Source: Skeletonema tropicum (lineage: Eukaryota > Bacillariophyta > Thalassiosirophyceae > Thalassiosirales > Thalassiosiraceae). From it: a DNA stretch of 64,000 bases. Every line of letters starts with the position of its first letter. The stretch's first letter is position 1. Positions 62,770 through 64,000 of this stretch are shown here, piece by piece. The notes below the pieces were generated by a model that was not told where the DNA came from, ran no database searches, and saw only the letters and a list, made by a program, of their open reading frames with translations. Both the position numbers and the translations under genes were made by a program. The DNA lies in the NCBI GenBank assembly GCA_037178625.1, contig JAWZXG010000032.1, positions 94,772 through 158,771 on the forward strand, given 5' to 3'.

Positions 62770-64000
62770 ATGCACACTTCAAGAGAGAAAGCGCAGCAAC
62801 AGCAACCATCCTCTTCCGACGTGAACAGCAAGAGCGCTCGGAAGGGTGTTAGATGCTCATTTCTGTCTATTCGTCAAATAATTTACAACGTCCAATGGCC
62901 GAAAGTGCGTGTAGGCGATCATATCTTCCGCGAAATAGTAGAATTACAATCATCGCGCAATCCATGCTTCGAACACTCTACTGATCCACATACTCTTCTG
63001 AGGCTTGTTCTTTCCTCTTGCAATATGCGTGAACTAAAACATGTATTGTCTGAGCTAGGATGCGTAATGGATCTATATCGCACCAGACAGGAACAATTAT
63101 CTATCGCTTACAATGTCATTTCCAATCGCAACGTTACCTGTAACGGTTCAAGCTCGGCTCAGTTCTACAAATCGGATGCAGAAAGCAAAGCTGGAATAAT
63201 GAATTATGGCCGTTGTGTAAATAACAGTCATAACTTGCAGTCGTTGGCTGCTCCAGAGTGTTCCAGCGTATTGTCTAATGGGTAAGTCCGAAAGTGTATT
63301 GTTAAGATGAGCTGAAATTGGAAGAAGCGTCTTATGTGATTCAGAATTTCATGTATAAGCGAAACGCTTAACACTGCGTAAAACATTACGTAGATTGATC
63401 GTACGAACATAGAAAGGATCGCTCATTCATCTACATTTAAGTCGCTTTTTGCTGTGTGGTATTAACCTTCCATAGAGTTCATGCCAAAAATAAAATTGTG
63501 ATGTATGCAAATTTATTTTAAACTTGAACTGGTATTGTTTCTCCCATATGAATGTCGTCATGTCAAAAACTAATCACTTATCCTTACTTATCCCTATTTT
63601 CATTTACTTCAGCAATGGCGGTGTGACAGCGGGCAACAAAAAAGATGTTGTCGACAACAACAAGAACGAGCATGATATACCTCTTCTGCAGACAAAGCAA
63701 GGCGATTGCATCTCTCCCGCTCATGTTAGATGCACTAACTTTGAGCAGGCAGAAGCATTTGATGCATCATGCAAATCATGGAGATCATGCGATAATAATA
63801 ATGATTATGACGATGTCGAGCAGGCGAGTTCTTTGTTAAAGTTAAAGCAATCATCAAAAAATTATGACATCGAACAGCAGTGCCCTAAAGAGAGCAATGG
63901 TAGTGCCGCAACTCCAGTGAATACTCATCATCCGTCTGAAACGGACATACCAGCGTCTACTCCTTCTGGTGAGGAGTCAGCAGTTGACCCAACTAATCTT
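62770..64000 (+). CDS. Unknown two-exon gene, open at window end
   Basis: Exon 1 62770-63281, intron 63282-63612 (331 nt, GTAAGT ... TTCAG), exon 2 from 63613 to the window end in the matching phase (LSNG|GNGGVTAGNKK). About 300 residues are visible. The N-terminal Gln/Ser-rich stretch is followed by a basic globular part (SFLSIRQIIYNVQWPKVRVG, CNMRELKHVLSELGCV) and then a long acidic, Asn/Ser-rich low-complexity region. I do not recognise the family. The clean splice and the open second exon make it a credible gene. Confidence 0.7.

Overview
The window looks like nuclear DNA of a diatom (stramenopile alga). Four observations point there. A very long aminopropyltransferase plus AdoMet-decarboxylase-like fusion (47376-50567) is of the kind linked to long-chain polyamines in diatoms. 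A gametolysin (M11) protease carries a long PT-rich tail. The methionine-salvage dehydratase and enolase-phosphatase are one protein. The retroelement Gag and RNase H sequences are of types common in diatoms. Genes on both strands have short GT-AG introns with GTAAGT or GTGAGT donors. No rRNA, tRNA, CRISPR or bacterial operon is visible. The species cannot be fixed from sequence alone.

Layout. 1-4440: head-to-tail array of a 2102-bp unit. 4441-9843: a stray copy of the protease tail, a small K/R-rich spliced gene with a damaged 5' part, and a decayed retroelement. 9844-12253: three-exon M11 metalloprotease. 12254-16780: a second decayed relative of that retroelement, then a TIR element. 17204-19264: methionine-salvage fusion. 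19279-21177: two-MYND-finger protein with an in-frame TAA. 21178-25756: gene-poor DNA with two barcoded palindrome elements, one of which holds a nested hAT-like element that itself holds a LINE fragment. 25938-39761: a 13.8-kb composite LTR retrotransposon with a 5-bp target duplication. It carries a nested Gag-only element, an antisense Pif1-helicase remnant, an antisense spliced gene and a 518-aa ORF that runs into its 3' LTR. 40684-44795 and 53392-57505: two near-identical LTR elements with one ~1000-aa ORF that I cannot match to any family. 47376-50567: the polyamine-type fusion enzyme. 51202-57748: an LTR fragment and a retroelement RNase H pseudogene broken by a third palindrome element and by the second LTR element. 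57751-61410: a LINE-like element with an internally deleted RT. 62770-64000: start of a two-exon gene that leaves the window.

The strongest unexplained signal is the family of ~350-bp palindrome elements (23332-25374, 25432-25756, 52711-53066). Each has four copies of a short hairpin. The hairpin core is the same in all copies within one element but differs between elements (GGTAC, GGCAG or GGCAC stems, always with compensating changes on the other arm), while the flanking element sequence is conserved. Two of them sit in the same palindromic site, and an apparently empty copy of that site is at 44898-44925. The second strong signal is the LTR elements with an unknown ~1000-aa ORF whose C-terminus is encoded inside the 3' LTR.

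The host genes do not form an operon. They are independent nuclear genes separated by recent and nested transposon insertions, many of which can be dated in relative order from clean target-site duplications.
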